From Rotaria sordida (taxonomy: Eukaryota > Rotifera > Eurotatoria > Philodinida > Philodinidae), in contig CAJNOL010001094.1 in the NCBI GenBank assembly GCA_905250125.1, forward strand, positions 17,372 to 81,371: a stretch of 64,000 nucleotides of DNA, written 5' to 3'. Every line of letters begins with the position of its first letter. The first letter of the stretch is position 1. The notes under the pieces are model-generated. The model made no database searches. It saw only the letters and a program-made list of their open reading frames with translations, and was not told the origin of the DNA. Below, in pieces: positions 22,164-34,786 of the stretch. Position numbers and translations under genes: made by a program.

Positions 22164-24868
22164 GAAACATTTCTAGGCGTTGGAGAGCTTTTCAGTCGGA
22201 GCTTAGTACATCTTGTAGACCTTGGTGAACTATGTCTACTCTGAAAAGAATTCATGTCCATGGCTTGTTTCTAAGAAGACCGAACGTTTTTAGTGAGTTT
22301 CGGCTATAGGACTCGATATTTGCACCAGTGCCGTAGCCAAGGGAGGGGCAAATGGGCAATTGCCCATTTCATTTGGAGATTTACCCATTGAAATTTTTAT
22401 TAGTAAGTTTTTGCCCGTTGAAATTTTACTTTTTCAGAATTGTTTATTTATTTTTGAACTAGATAGTAACCCTACTTTTTTTCTTCCATCTCAATCCTAC
22501 ATGTACTTTTTGCTTGTTCCCTCTGTGCAGAATGAAGAAAAGAATCGCGTCTGGTATTTTCACCAGGGTTACCCATGTAAAAATTTTTGCTAATCTAACG
22601 AAACTTTGTGACATCAAAATTCGTTAAAAATTTAACGATTTAACGATTAAAAATGTTACAATTTTGATCATGAAAACGCGTTAAAAGTGCGCAAAATTAA
22701 CGCGTTCTCAAATTCTAACGATCTTTTTTTCGTTAGATCAATAAGTTTTTAATAATTCTTGACACGTGAATTTATTGAGAAACGCGTTAAATACGAAAGC
22801 TGATTAATATATTATCCCTCAGAATTTTTCATACATTCTTATTTACTGCAAGTATGATGAACTTCTTTCAATGATCAATATCTTGCTTAGCTTCACTCGT
22901 CCGAAGAAAAAAGTCTAGCTACTCAATTCAATATTTGATATACTTTCTAATAAGATGCTTCAGAAAGCATTGTTGTCACTATAAATATTTTGTAATAGCT
23001 AGCAAAACCACCGAGGAAATACAATATATTGTTTTATTTTGTCGATATCTCGAAACTAAAACTATTTATGGCTTTACTTGCTACAACTTTGCATTCTTGT
23101 ATGTACCAGGAATGTATTTAATAGTCGGCAGAAATGATAAGACTATTACTAGTTTAAAACCTAAGATATCGACAAAGTAAAAAACAAATATTGTACTGTT
23201 TGATTTGTTTCGCTATCAATTATAAAATATTTTTAGTGGTAATAATGTTATCTTAAGCATCTTATTAGAAAGTACATCTAATATTGAATTGATTAGCTGG
23301 ATTTTCCTCCTCAGACGAGTAAAACTTAGCAAGATATTGATCATTGAAGAAATTTCATCATATTGGCGGTGAATAAGAATGTATGGAAAATTCTGAGGAG
23401 TAATATATTCATTAGCTTGAACTATGGAAAGATAGATTACATGAACTAATATAATTTGATTATCGCCTTCCTCTTAACTTAGTATACCAGCTTACATATT
23501 TAACAGAGATAAACCAGTCATATTTTTCATATTAGATCCAGATTCTATAAGCGAAAAACTTAACTCAGCTCAACTCAATAGCGTAAAAGAGGAATTTATA
23601 TCAATACACACTCATATAGGTGGCATGTAGCTCGAGTGAGAAAGTTAAAATATCACACGTGTGAAAATGAATGCAGCATTTAACGATATATAATGAGTTA
23701 GTTACCATTACAATGACCATCACGTGTGAAAACACGTGAAAAATCTAACGCGTTAAAGCGAATTTTCCAAATCTAACAAAAATTCATGAAAATTTTCTTC
23801 GTGAGACTTCATTAATTTACCTTTTAAGGCGGCTTATGACCTTAACTGAAGCAATTATTTCGCTAAACTTTTTTTTTATCATACGGAGAAGAAATGATGA
23901 TGTACGAAGTACAGAATTAGATTCCTTCAGATATAAAACCCATAGTATAATTTTAAAGAGAAAATGAAAGAGGATTATCTTTGTCTAGGATTAATTCAAG
24001 TGGTTTTGCTAGCGATTAATACAAAGTTGAGATTTCTCTAAAGGAGAGCTCTGCTTAATCTGATAAAAAGCTTTTGATATCTGGATTGATATAGTTCACA
24101 GAGACACTTGATATTTCGTAAATATAAGTCTTTCAAGATGATTTTTGTGTAATTTGCATAAACAAATATGTTACTCAAAAAATCATGAATATTGTACGCA
24201 TGAAAACGATTAGTAGATTGAGTGATGTATAATTAAATGACGTTCGTTAACAATTAAAATTTTCATTAAAACTCGTTAAAATATTTCACTCACAAAAACA
24301 GTTACTAGATTTAACAAGAATCAATCAGTTAAGTTTCGTGAAAAATACAGAAATTCATGAAACCGTGTTAATATGTTTAACGCATGAAAATGAATACCAA
24401 GTTTGACGATATTTAACATGATAAGATTGGTTAAAAACAAAAAAACCTCAAGAAATATCGTTAAACTTCTTAATGCGTGAAAATGAATGCAACGTTTAAC
24501 GATATATAATGAATTAGTTACAGTTAAAACGATAATCACGAGTGAAAAATCTAATGCGTTTACACGAGTTTTCGGAATATAACGAAAGTTCATGAAATTT
24601 TCTTCGTGAAATTTCGTTTATTTGTCTTTTAACACATTTTTTGCGCTAATATTAAGAATCATTTTGTTAAATACCTTTTTATTTTTACATGGGTATAGTA
24701 TTGGTGCAAATGTCGGGTCCTATAGCCAAAACTCACTAAAAACATTCGATCTCGTCAGCAACAACCTATGGGCACGAACTCTGCTCAGAATAGATATAGT
24801 TTACCAAGGTCTACAAGATGTACTAAGTCCTGACTGAAAAGAGCTCCAATAACTAGGAATGTTTTCTC
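22164..24868. mobile_element. Nested palindromic composite element, 2.7 kb
   Basis: Outer arms (about 22,164-22,325 and 24,705-24,868) are inverted copies, for example CTTGTAGACCTTGGT against ACCAAGGTCTACAAG. Inside, a second inverted pair (22,803-22,965 and 23,260-23,412) shares CAATATCTTGCTTAG/CTTAGCAAGATATTG and CTTTCTAATAAGATGCTT. A third centre near 23,030-23,190 pairs TTTGTCGATATCT with AGATATCGACAAA. Direct repeats of about 145 nt start near 23,645 and 24,475 (AACGATATATAATGA, ATTCATGAAAATTTTCTTCGTGA), and AACGCGTTAAA motifs recur. No transposase is visible. Confidence 0.75.
22323..22371. repeat. hAT-like terminal motif inside the composite element
   Basis: CAGTGCCGTAGCCAAGGGAG followed by GGGCAAATGGGCAATTGCCC resembles the CAGTGGCGTAGCC-type ends of some animal DNA transposons. 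The partner end was not found. Confidence 0.35.
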
Positions 24869-25143
24869 GTTAACATTCAAGAGTTATTCAATAAACAGTT
24901 GAGGACATTTTTTAAAAAGACAGATATTAGTGTTAGTATAACGTTTAGATTTATAAATGCAATGCTTAAAATGCCAAAGAAGTCTTGAATATGTTTATAA
25001 AATCCTAAACAACAGATAGTCACAACAACAATGAAATAATTTGGTCATTAAATGTCAAACGTTTATTTGATGATGGGTGACATTAATTTGTAAAGTTATA
25101 TTTATCTGGAATGAGTTGCGTTGTTTAATTGATGACATTTGAT
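24869..25143. other. Intergenic, nothing seen
   Basis: AT-rich sequence at the 3' side of the following minus-strand gene. Confidence 0.35.
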
Positions 25144-27596
25144 CTAGATATAGAGAAAGTCTCTCGATCGATGATGATCAAAGATAGTCGGATATGGTCG
25201 CTGTTCTCCTGCTCCCCATTGACAAGGATCAGGATAGAGTGTTAGGTTCCATTTTTTCGCGAGTAGGCTCAAAATGGATTGATCATGTCGATGGTCACGA
25301 AATTCTGGGTAGTTTGGTGAGCCAAGAACATTTGCATCGTCCGTTATTGCTCGACTGTCCTGTGCATAAGTCAACCATTCAGATACAAAACTCATGCTCA
25401 TAAAACTCTTCTTTACTACAATGTATGAAGCTAGGCCAGAACGCGAATTTAAGTATTCTGGTTTGTCAACATTCAGAAGAATCAATGTATCGCGTTTTGT
25501 CCAAGGCAATTCCTAAAAAGAACCAATTAAATATATAGTAGATAGTATTATAACTGAAAATAAATTACTCTATCATATATCAGAGACGTCTTTTGATAAA
25601 ACTTGATGACTTTTCATATATAGATAAAGTAAAACAAGGTGACTTTCAGATTTCCCATGCATTCATTTTTGACGATTATTCATCTTCTATCATTGTCAAA
25701 TCGAAGATACTATACTTCAAGGCATGCTTTATCTAACTGTATAAGAGACTTTCTTATGTACCTTAAACAACGTGAAAAATTAGCTAAACAAAAGTAAATC
25801 TCATAACATTGCTGTGACTCTGATGCAATGAAGAGAATTAGTTGTTAACAAAATTCAATCGAGAAATAGCTGAAACCAGCATATATTCTAAATCTATACG
25901 ATGAATACTATCTATTAATTAAAGAAAAGTTATTGTGTTGGGCTTATTATCTCGGAGTGAAAAATTAATAATTAGTTTGAAATGATTTTCCAAACTGCTT
26001 GTTTCAGTAAAAACGAGTACGCACTCCTTGGCAGACATTCAAATTCATGCAAAATTTATCAGTATATTATGCTATTTATAAACATTCTTGGACTTTACAG
26101 ATATTTTCAGCGTTTGTCGGCGCAGAAAAGTTCTAACTCAACAAAAGTACTATATTTGAAATCAACTCATAAAACTGAACTCAAGGATACGTAAAAAAGG
26201 TGGTTTTTAGAAAAATTTTCCTCCTTGAAAACATATGAGTAAGGGTACCTATCCCTCATGCATTTTTCCGTAATACTACACAATCATTTCTGTACAAAAG
26301 AAATTGTTTTTTTCCCGAGCAAGAGAGCCATATTTTCGTCTGACCTATAAAAACAAACGTAGGCTGGGGTATGAGATTGAGAAATTTTGGTACTTGTCTA
26401 GGAACTGCTTGTCATGAGAAAAGCTTTCAGAACAATCCCTACAAGATTAAAATATGAAGCACGGTAAGTTACTCTAATTATGATGAAGAGACCTAGTCAT
26501 ATCTATTACAGTTCATGACGAGTCAAAAACCAGCATATTCAAACTAGTAACTGTCGTGATCTGCGTAGCGAATAGAGCGGTGATTCATGTTTTGTCGCTC
26601 TATACTTCAGTACTCACTAACAATTGTTTTTCACAAAAATAGTAGCGTATTCTTAGCGTGGCTAATGAGTGGGAGCCTAAGGCATATCTAATGAAGTCTG
26701 CGTCAGATATTATTACTTGGAAAGTTTTGAGTTTGTCAAATTACACTAGCTTCTCTGTACACTGCAAAATCAGATAGATCTAATTAGTTTGGAGTTCTTT
26801 TCAAGTTCTCACTGAATGTACATTTTGATCTTTCGATTTGATAGGTACCGTTCAACTAGTCAGAGAAATCAGAAGCAAAAAACTCAATCTTTCAACTTTA
26901 TACCTTCAGTAGTATCTATTTGAGCATAATAGAACTATCCGACTTCACTATTTACTCATCTTTTTTCGAAATATTAGTATGAATTTGCCTTACATGCCAG
27001 TCTGGCAGTTTAAATACAATAATATCTTGTTGTGCCGTCAATTTTGTCAGATAAGAAATGTTGGTGATAACGTTCACTGTCGCATCGGTATAGACAATAA
27101 TATCACCATCGCGTGCTAGATACAATTCTCGAAAAATGATATATGGTTTCCATAACCAATAGCCAGCACCTCGTCTTCGTTGAAGAATGTGTTTATTCCG
27201 ATTGAAAAATCTAGGATCCGAATCGAATATCCGTTTGTTAAACATCAAACATTGTTGAATTCCATGTTTCAAACTTGTCAGACAATTATTTCGTTGTGAA
27301 CGTTTACAGCACCGAGAAGCGAAGTTAATTAGTAGAGGATAACAACGTTGAACACTCTTCTCAGTGTTATAAATGCGAACCATATGACATGTAGAAGAAT
27401 TGTTTTGAAGTTCATTTGACATCAATGCAGGCATAATCTTGTCACAGAGTAATGCCTCTCGCATAAGAATGAGCCAACTAATAATAAACATGATAAAAGT
27501 AATAGTTCTGCAAGAAATTGCATGAACTCGTAGGCCACTACAAAAATAACGGCATAATGCTGCATATTTAGCACGATTTCGCCGGATTTTTAACAT
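25144..27596 (-). CDS. Type II membrane protein, glycosyltransferase-like, two exons
   Basis: Exon 1 is 27596-26994 (201 codons) and exon 2 is 25512-25144, joined by GT..AG in phase 0 to give 323 aa. A basic N-terminus is followed by one membrane segment near residues 30-48 (ITFIMFIISWLILM), as in Golgi type II enzymes. The lumenal part has GAGYWLWKPYII, GDIIVYTDA (a likely nucleotide-sugar/metal site), then PWTKRDTLILL, the ASYIVVKKSF block, ITDDANVLG and HRHDQSILSLLAKKW. These blocks look like one conserved nucleotide-sugar-transferase-type domain running across both exons, which supports the join. The precise family and sugar are not recognised. The intron (1,481 nt) is far longer than usual here. 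Confident that it is one real gene; moderate on function. Confidence 0.65.
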
Positions 27597-29717
27597 CTAC
27601 AAGGGTAAATGACTGCAAGTATGAGATTATTATTTAAAGAAATTAGAACGCTTCAAAGATCATTTCATTTTTTTTTTTGCAAATAATAATTTCGATTCCC
27701 AGCAGTTCAACTTTGTTCGAATTAGGTCAATATAGTTCATTTAGATTAAGTTAGGGCTCTAAAAAAATAGAAGTCCCTTTTTTCTTTTCTTGAAGTTATT
27801 AAAAATATTCCCTCCAAAAAGAAATTTAGTCTTAATAACTGCTGCTATTCTAATTAATGGGTAAAATTTATTGTTATTAAGGTGCTTGAACGAAGAATTT
27901 TCGTACAAAGAGTACCAAAACCTAGCCTAAGGAAAACTGATATGTTGAAAACAGAAACCATTATCATTTGTTGCATACGTTGCCTTTAGAAATTGAAAAA
28001 TTTTAATTTTTTTACCTGATTTGTCCGTAATAAATTGTAAACCTGAGTATGATTTTGTAAGAAAAGGTAATTTAAGATGACAGGAAAGATTTAAAAAAGT
28101 TATATCGAACTAGACGGACTGTAAGAAAGTAGATGGAAGAGAAGAAGAAAGGAAAACTAATACAAAATTAAAACAAATAGATGCTAGCCATTCAAGAAGA
28201 TGTTTAGTATAGCCACAATGTCGAAGTCATCTAATTGCATGACAGATTCATGTATTTATGCTGAATGAAAGAAGTTTTCAATGCTTTGTAGAATTCTCAG
28301 AAATCGTCTAACCTACCTTTGTTTGTTCTTTCTTTTTTCCATTTCTTCGTTTTTTTTCTTTGTTCTTCTCCTTTTTGTCGCTTTCTCTATTCTTTCCGGC
28401 CAATTTATGTAACTAATTATTATAGGCTCCACTTTGACAGTTTGTCTTTCATTTTCTCCTTTCTCTTTTGAACCTATTTACTCTTTCGTCCTTGATTTCA
28501 TCTACATCTCGATTTCTCTCCTTCTTCTTTCTTTTTCCTCGATATGATACTATTCTTCTTACGAGATCATCTCTTTAGTCAATGTGATATCTTTCGATCA
28601 CATTGTGATTTCTATGTTGTGTTCGTTTGTCCCTCCCCTCAATCCGGGATGTGTGTGATAATGTTGTTAGATAATGTTTTGCACTTGGAGTTCGATTCAA
28701 CAATATGTTGACCTTTCTTCTATATTTATTAAGAAATAAAAAAATGTCCGTCATACAATAGTTATGCCCGCACATATACGTATAAATATCGCAATGAAGA
28801 AAAGAAGAGGAGAAGAAAGATCACGAACAAAAGTGACATGAAAGAAAAAACATAAGAAAAGATGTCGTTCCTAACAGATGTATATACGAGCGTTTCTCTC
28901 TGATTTAATTGATCTAATATTATATAGTTGTTGTATGCGTGAGTGTGATATGGCGTGTAAGTTTTTATCAAATAAAAGCGAGGAAGATTCCAAAGGAACT
29001 TATCCATTAATATTAATATAAACGTCCTTTTAGCACTAAAATGATCAGACGACGATCAAAAAGTTTACAGTACAAAAATGGAGTCTATATACGAGTTGCA
29101 TTTTCCTCCGCATTTCATCTCTCTTAGTCTCCATGAGAAAAAAATTGTGCAGAACAGCATTTCAACGCTAACTTTAAAAAACTTTTTTCTACATTGGAAC
29201 ACACCGTTATTTATTTTAACATGTGAAGTTACATTTTTTTGCAACGCATGTGAACTGACGTTCTTTTTTTACTTACAACGCTATTTTAAGTATCGTTCAA
29301 ACGCGTTTGCTTTTATGAGTGTTTAATGCTTTGCCTCTCATACAATTAGACGCGCTTTTTGACGTTCTTTTACTGAGCACCATGAGTTTTTTTTACAAAC
29401 ACGTTAGAGCACAGTTTTGATAGTGTATTCTTTTTTGGGGAAAAAGTGTCTTATTTCACAAACAAGTTAAATGAATATTTGGATTCGTATTTTGAGTAAA
29501 AACTTCTTTTTATAAACTGAAACCCTACTAATACCTAGACAAACATTTTGGGTGTGAATGTCGACATGGGTGTTCTCTTTACCCAAATATATAGTTACAA
29601 CTATGGTACATCCACTCCTAAATATAAGAATGACAAATATAATCCCAGTATTGGTTTTGTTTTTTGTCATTCGTTCTATGTACTTAGTTGATGTAATAAA
29701 TTATAATTACACTCAGG
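27597..29717. other. Intergenic, pyrimidine-rich, no gene
   Basis: A stretch at about 28,310-28,560 is strongly CT-rich (TTCTTTCTTTTTTCC-like). Open frames of 66-82 codons occur on both strands but follow base composition and lack conserved motifs. Confidence 0.4.
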
Positions 29718-29924
29718 TGGGGCAATTCGGATCACAAACTAGAAAATCGATTTTATTTTTATTCGTTCTCATTTACTGTACATCGTAACGGGGTGATTTT
29801 TGGAGTGTAACTAGAACAAACTGTGCTCTTTCCAATGTTGAAAGAATTTTTTAAAAACCTTTTGCTGAAAAAAAGTTATAGTCAAAATGGCAAAAGGTCT
29901 GTCGTGCTGATCCGAATTGCCCCA
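29718..29924. mobile_element. MITE, 207 bp, 17-bp perfect terminal repeats
   Basis: Ends are TGGGGCAATTCGGATCA and its exact reverse complement TGATCCGAATTGCCCCA. The interior is AT-rich and non-coding. Confidence 0.85.
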
Positions 29925-29928
29925 TTTA

Positions 29929-30230
29929 GGATAATTCGGATCAATAAGTCAATCTAGTTGGAGTAATTCGGATCATTCCAGCAAAAATGTATGGAACGTA
30001 TTTTCCCATCTCATAACTCATTTTTTATCCATTAATATATGGAAAAAAATGATATGGTTGAATAGCCCAAAGTGTCTTCTATGGGACCTGAAAATATCTC
30101 AATAAATGAACGAACCGTTGTGATGTAGTATTTGTAACACTGACACCTCTATTAACTAGGTTTTTTAAGGAAAAAATGGATTCCGGGTAATTCGGATCAC
30201 CTAAGCAAACTTGTCCGGGTAATTCGGATT
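29929..30230. repeat. Four solo copies of the TAATTCGGATC end motif
   Basis: Related sequences GGATAATTCGGATCA, GGAGTAATTCGGATCA, GGGTAATTCGGATCA and GGGTAATTCGGATTG occur at about 29,929, 29,960, 30,184 and 30,217, all in the orientation of the left end of the adjacent MITE. Two are followed by NTTCCAGC. Confidence 0.7.
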
Positions 30231-30770
30231 GTTCCAGCTATTTTAGCTGGAGAGCACTTTTGAAACCTCTCTCACTTCTACAGTACAAATTCGACTAGTA
30301 CTTCTCAAGGCAAAGTTGTTCATCTTACTGTCCTCTATCTATACGTGTAAAATAAGATAACATTCATTGGAAACAATTAACTATTTTTCTAATTAATCGA
30401 ATCATCGAAAAAAAGTGTTTTTTTCTAGCATACCCCACTCTCTTTCTCAAATTATTTCAGACCTAAAATAAATCATTAGAGAAAAAAAATTTGGTATTAC
30501 AGATGCAGAAATGTTTGCGCTACAAAATGGTATAAAAGAAAAAAAATATTGATGACTCATAATATTGAGTTATACTACTATTAATCATAGGACAAGATAT
30601 TGTTATATACCAAAATTTTCATTTTATTCAAGTTTTCGTGTAAATGATATGGTAAATCACCACAAGTAAAACTATACAGAATACGAATACGATTTAATTA
30701 TCATCTTTGACTACGAAATAGATAAAGACATAGTAGTCTAATGAATTAAAATAGAAAGAAAACACATTAA
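30231..30770. other. Intergenic up to the gap
   Basis: AT-rich; nothing recognised. Confidence 0.35.
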
Positions 30771-30870
30771 NNNNNNNNNNNNNNNNNNNNNNNNNNNNNN
30801 NNNNNNNNNNNNNNNNNNNNNNNNNNNNNNNNNNNNNNNNNNNNNNNNNNNNNNNNNNNNNNNNNNNNNN
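30771..30870. other. Assembly gap, 100 N
   Basis: One hundred N, a conventional placeholder for unknown length. Confidence 0.95.
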
Positions 30871-31384
30871 TTTTTCTATCATAAGTAAATGTTATTGAAG
30901 AAACTTTAAAAATATCAATCAATGTTTTTAAATCTATTCTTTTTCTAATTCTTATTGTTCTTTTTTTTTCATTGATTTACTAACATTGATTTCTAATATT
31001 AATACAAAGGCAAAACAAATAATTTAAATATTTATGCTTATCAAAGGAGTGAAGACAGACTGTGACAGATATTGTTGATATACGATCACAGACCGTATAT
31101 CAATAATGTCTCGTTATAATATATGAGCTACTTCTTTATTGCATTTCTGAAGGGTTAAGTAAAAGGATGATGTATGTTGCAAGAATTGCGCTAACAATCT
31201 TTTTTTGTTAAAGAAAATCTATCAACTCTTCAACCAAATTTGTTTAAAAGCTCTGTTTAATTGCACATATTGATTTGATGTTAAGTCTTAATTACTTTGA
31301 TTGTATAAACAAACATGTTCTCAAAATTCTATTTTGTTCGATTAGGTTTTCAAAAAAAAAAAAAGAAGCAAATCATTCGATTAT
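30871..31384. other. Intergenic, nothing seen
   Basis: AT-rich with T and A homopolymers. Confidence 0.35.
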
Positions 31385-32152
31385 TTTGAACTCGAAATTA
31401 TTGAGATTAAGACCTCCCCTCCCCCTCAAAAATCGATCTCAGCCTAGGAACGTTCAAATGGGCTAAAGTTTGAAACATATGTTGGGGCTGAAGTGAGGAG
31501 TCTGTGGTAAAATTTTCAGCTCGATATCCCTACGTTTGACAGAGATATGAACCAAAACAAGGGTCAAAAATAGCTCATTTTCGTTCCAAGATTTCTCGGT
31601 CCGGGCTCTGTCAACATATTTAAATTTTTTTTTGTTTGAAAGAGTATCTCAGGATGCAAGGCAGTATAGAGTCCTTTTTTTTAAATTCTTACTTTTTTCG
31701 CGGAGAAAGGGGCTCACAAGTTCAATGACTCAAAAAACGCGCCAAAAATGGGTGTCCAGTCACATAAGTGTCTGTCTATATAATAAAAAATAAAGCTGAA
31801 TTAAAAAAAGGACTCTATATTGTCCTGCATCTCGACGCGCTCTTCCAAACAAAAAAAAAATTTAATATATTGAAAGGGTCGGGACCGAGAAATCTTGGAA
31901 CGAAAATCAAAAAATCATAAACCGAGAAAAAACGAAAAACATTTATCGTTTTTTTAAAAATAAGAATATTTTTCAAGAAGAGGTCAATGAAAATCTTGGC
32001 CAAAAAAGAGATACCAAAGAAAAGCCAATGTCGTTTCTGAAAGATCTGAAGACAGGCTATCTTCCCATGCATTTATCTCAATTTCGAAATTTTTGACGAA
32101 AATTGACTTTTTTTGAGGGGGGAGGAGGCCTTAAACTAAATTTCGAAATTAA
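31385..32152. mobile_element. Foldback element, about 770 bp
   Basis: The outer ends CCTCCCCTCCCCCTCAAAAA and TTTTTTTGAGGGGGGAGGAGG are inverted. Inner arms of about 115 nt (31,575-31,690 and 31,800-31,915) also pair, for example CCAAGATTTCTCGGTCC against GGACCGAGAAATCTTGG and AGAGTCCTTTTTTT against AAAAAAAGGACTCT. Non-coding. Confidence 0.8.
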
Positions 32153-33074
32153 ATATGTTCATCAAAATGATGTTGCGAATTTTTAGATGTACATTAGAAA
32201 GATCGAACAGTTTTCTATAAAATGGTATTATTTATTCAAAATGGAAGCTAGAGTAAAATTGACGATTTTAATATGTTTTATTATTTTAAGAAAAAAAAAA
32301 TTCGATCAATAGAATTCTGAATGAATTATACATATTGACATTCATTGATATTATAAATTTTCTTTTTACAGCAAAATACATTTTCTAGAAAAATTGCTAA
32401 ATTATTTTTCATTCGTTGAAGAAAAATTTTCTTTTTTCTTCAATATTTCTAAAGTGAAATATCATAAAAAATAAAATCAATGAAAAATATTAGTTCAATT
32501 CTTTAACTTGTTCATAATTTTTATATAAAACAAGATAAATTTTGTTTTTATAAACAAAACAAAAAAACCAATGTTATCCTATGTATAAATCAAACTGTAT
32601 TCTACGTGTTTACTGTATTAAAAAAATTTTTATTTATCAACAAAAAAAAGAAAAGAATGTTTACGTTAGAACAAAATTTATTTTATAAAAATATTGTGTT
32701 TATTCAGCTTCTGATCGACAGTATGAAAAAATGTTTCTTGATTCTCACCAGAGAAAACGAAAAAAGAAACACGATTCATTAATGTTATTATTGTGTAGTG
32801 TTCTTTTTGCTTTTCTTTGGAAGAAAGGTTATGAAGTTCGATTTATTCTTGCTATAACATTACAAAAATCGAATGCAATCGTTTTTGTTTTGTTTCAGTT
32901 AGTGTTTTAAGAAAAACTTATCTCTCTATGATATTGAAATAATATTCTTAATTATAGAAAAAATATTTGCTGTTTAACAAAAAATTTTTATCTTAAATTA
33001 AGAAAAACAAGTTAAACTTGAATATAAAAAATATAAATGAACATCGAAAAAATGTTCTTTGTTTGGAACTTTCA
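32153..33074. other. Very AT-rich intergenic DNA
   Basis: Long A/T runs; no ORF or repeat recognised. Confidence 0.4.
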
Positions 33075-33330
33075 TTATTTTTTATTCTTGTTTTTATTAG
33101 TTTCCGTTCCTGGTATACCGTCACTCCATGAATCGATCTGTTCACTACCAGGAGCATTGTGATGTGTACTAGTATCGTAGGTACCTATCGGAGTTGATCC
33201 TTCTTTACCTTTACCACTACCAAAAGCACCTTGTAGAACCACCTGTAATTCCACTAGTAGCTGATTTACTGGAATCATGCTCGGACAAATTATTCAATGA
33301 TGATTGATTATTGCCTTGCTGAGTAGACAT
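33075..33330 (-). pseudogene. Small Ser/Gly/Asn-rich protein gene with apparent frameshift
   Basis: ATG 33330 (minus) starts MSTQQGNNQSSLNNLS and stays open to ..SATSGITGG, then hits TAG. In another frame the same strand continues as GAFGSGKGKEGSTPIGTYD and on to a Lys-rich end at 33,075. Removing 13 nt flanked by AGGTG direct repeats would join the two frames, which suggests a small duplication or sequence error rather than an intron. The joined product would be a hydrophilic, unstructured-looking protein of about 80 aa. Function unknown. The composition continuity across the break makes one gene likely; whether it is dead or misassembled cannot be told. Confidence 0.4.
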
Positions 33331-34786
33331 TATTTAGAATAAACAGAATAATAGTAGAATGAATCTGAGGACACTTTTATTCGGCAATAATTAAAGGAGA
33401 ATAGACGAAGGAAAAAAAGATTTCTTTTTTTCTTTATCACGTATATGTTATGTCGTGCATAAAGAGAGATAGAAAGAGATCTATGAAGAAGAATGAACCG
33501 AAGTTGAAGAACAAAGAACATTTTTTATTAAGTAGTTCTAATAAAAAATAGTATATAAGCAATGGAAGAACCAAAAAAATAGCTTCAAATGTGGAATTTC
33601 ATCAAAAATTTGGTTTAGTAAACGAATGTTCTTTTTATTATGAGAAAAAAAAAAGATTTATCTATTTTCCCTAAGACAATCATTTGACACTCTAAAAATG
33701 TCTATTTCACCATCTCAATAACAAAAAAAAATGTAGAAGACTTTACCAGTAAAACTTTCAGATTTCTTTCTGTCAAAGATCATTTTGTGTTCATCGTTAA
33801 AGAAATGTTATTATATTTAAGTTAAACGATATCCCTAGTTGCAAATATCGGATTAATTTTACCACCCGTACTTTTGACTAGGACCTATCGAGTCTCTAAT
33901 TTCTAGATTCTAACTATACTGTTAATACTCTTAATAAAAATCTTTTAATCCGAATCTGATAGCCGCTCCGAAGGTACGAGATATTTTTTTTCGGTTTTTG
34001 TATTTGTCGATATAGCACACTGCACATTTCTCAGGCAGTCTTGACAGTGATCTTGTAAGTGTCAAGTTATGATTGACCCTTACTTTTAGAGAAGTACCGA
34101 TCGAATCGATTCGGTAACCATCCGAGGCACTCAACCATCAATGTATAAAACTTTTGTAATGTTGTAACATTCATTATTGCTATTCTTTACTTCTTACTTT
34201 TCGTTTCTGTTGTTCTCCTATTTCTTTTTCATTCCATCTTGACAGTACGCCAAAAGTATACATATTCATATATGTTTTGTTTGTTCTTTCGTTCTGTAAT
34301 CTTTTCTTGATCGTAATTTATATTTGTTATTGTTGATCAAGGTCAAAAGAACACTATACTCGACCTTGACTTTATTCTATATTACGTTGTATATATTTCG
34401 TTTTTATAATAAAATTTTCTTTGTCGTATGAACTTCAATACGTGATAGTTTTATATATTTTATCACAATTTATTAGCTTCAATCAATCGATGTCAAAATA
34501 TCTGTATTTTTGGCTTTTCTTTTTTCACTAAAGAATTCAATATAATGCAGTGATTGTATTGTTACTTAGATTAAGAAAAATCTTCATAGTAACAAAAAAA
34601 AAAAAAAAAAACATAAAATAAACTAATTAAAAAGATAGAAAAGACAATAATTCGTGATTGAAATGAAATGAGCAGGATTATTCGATTAAAATATTATACT
34701 TATGTTAGTAAAATAAAAATATTAGTTAAAAAAAAAAATTTGTAATCTAAAAAAGAAAAATCAGTCTTATATTTGAGTTTTTTTGT
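33331..34786. other. Intergenic, AT-rich
   Basis: No gene supported. A 67-codon minus ORF at 33,931-34,134 looks like chance. Confidence 0.4.

Noticed and set aside
28575-29326. Overlapping ORFs of 66-82 codons
   Set aside because: Composition follows the CT-rich DNA and no conserved residues or splice signals support them.
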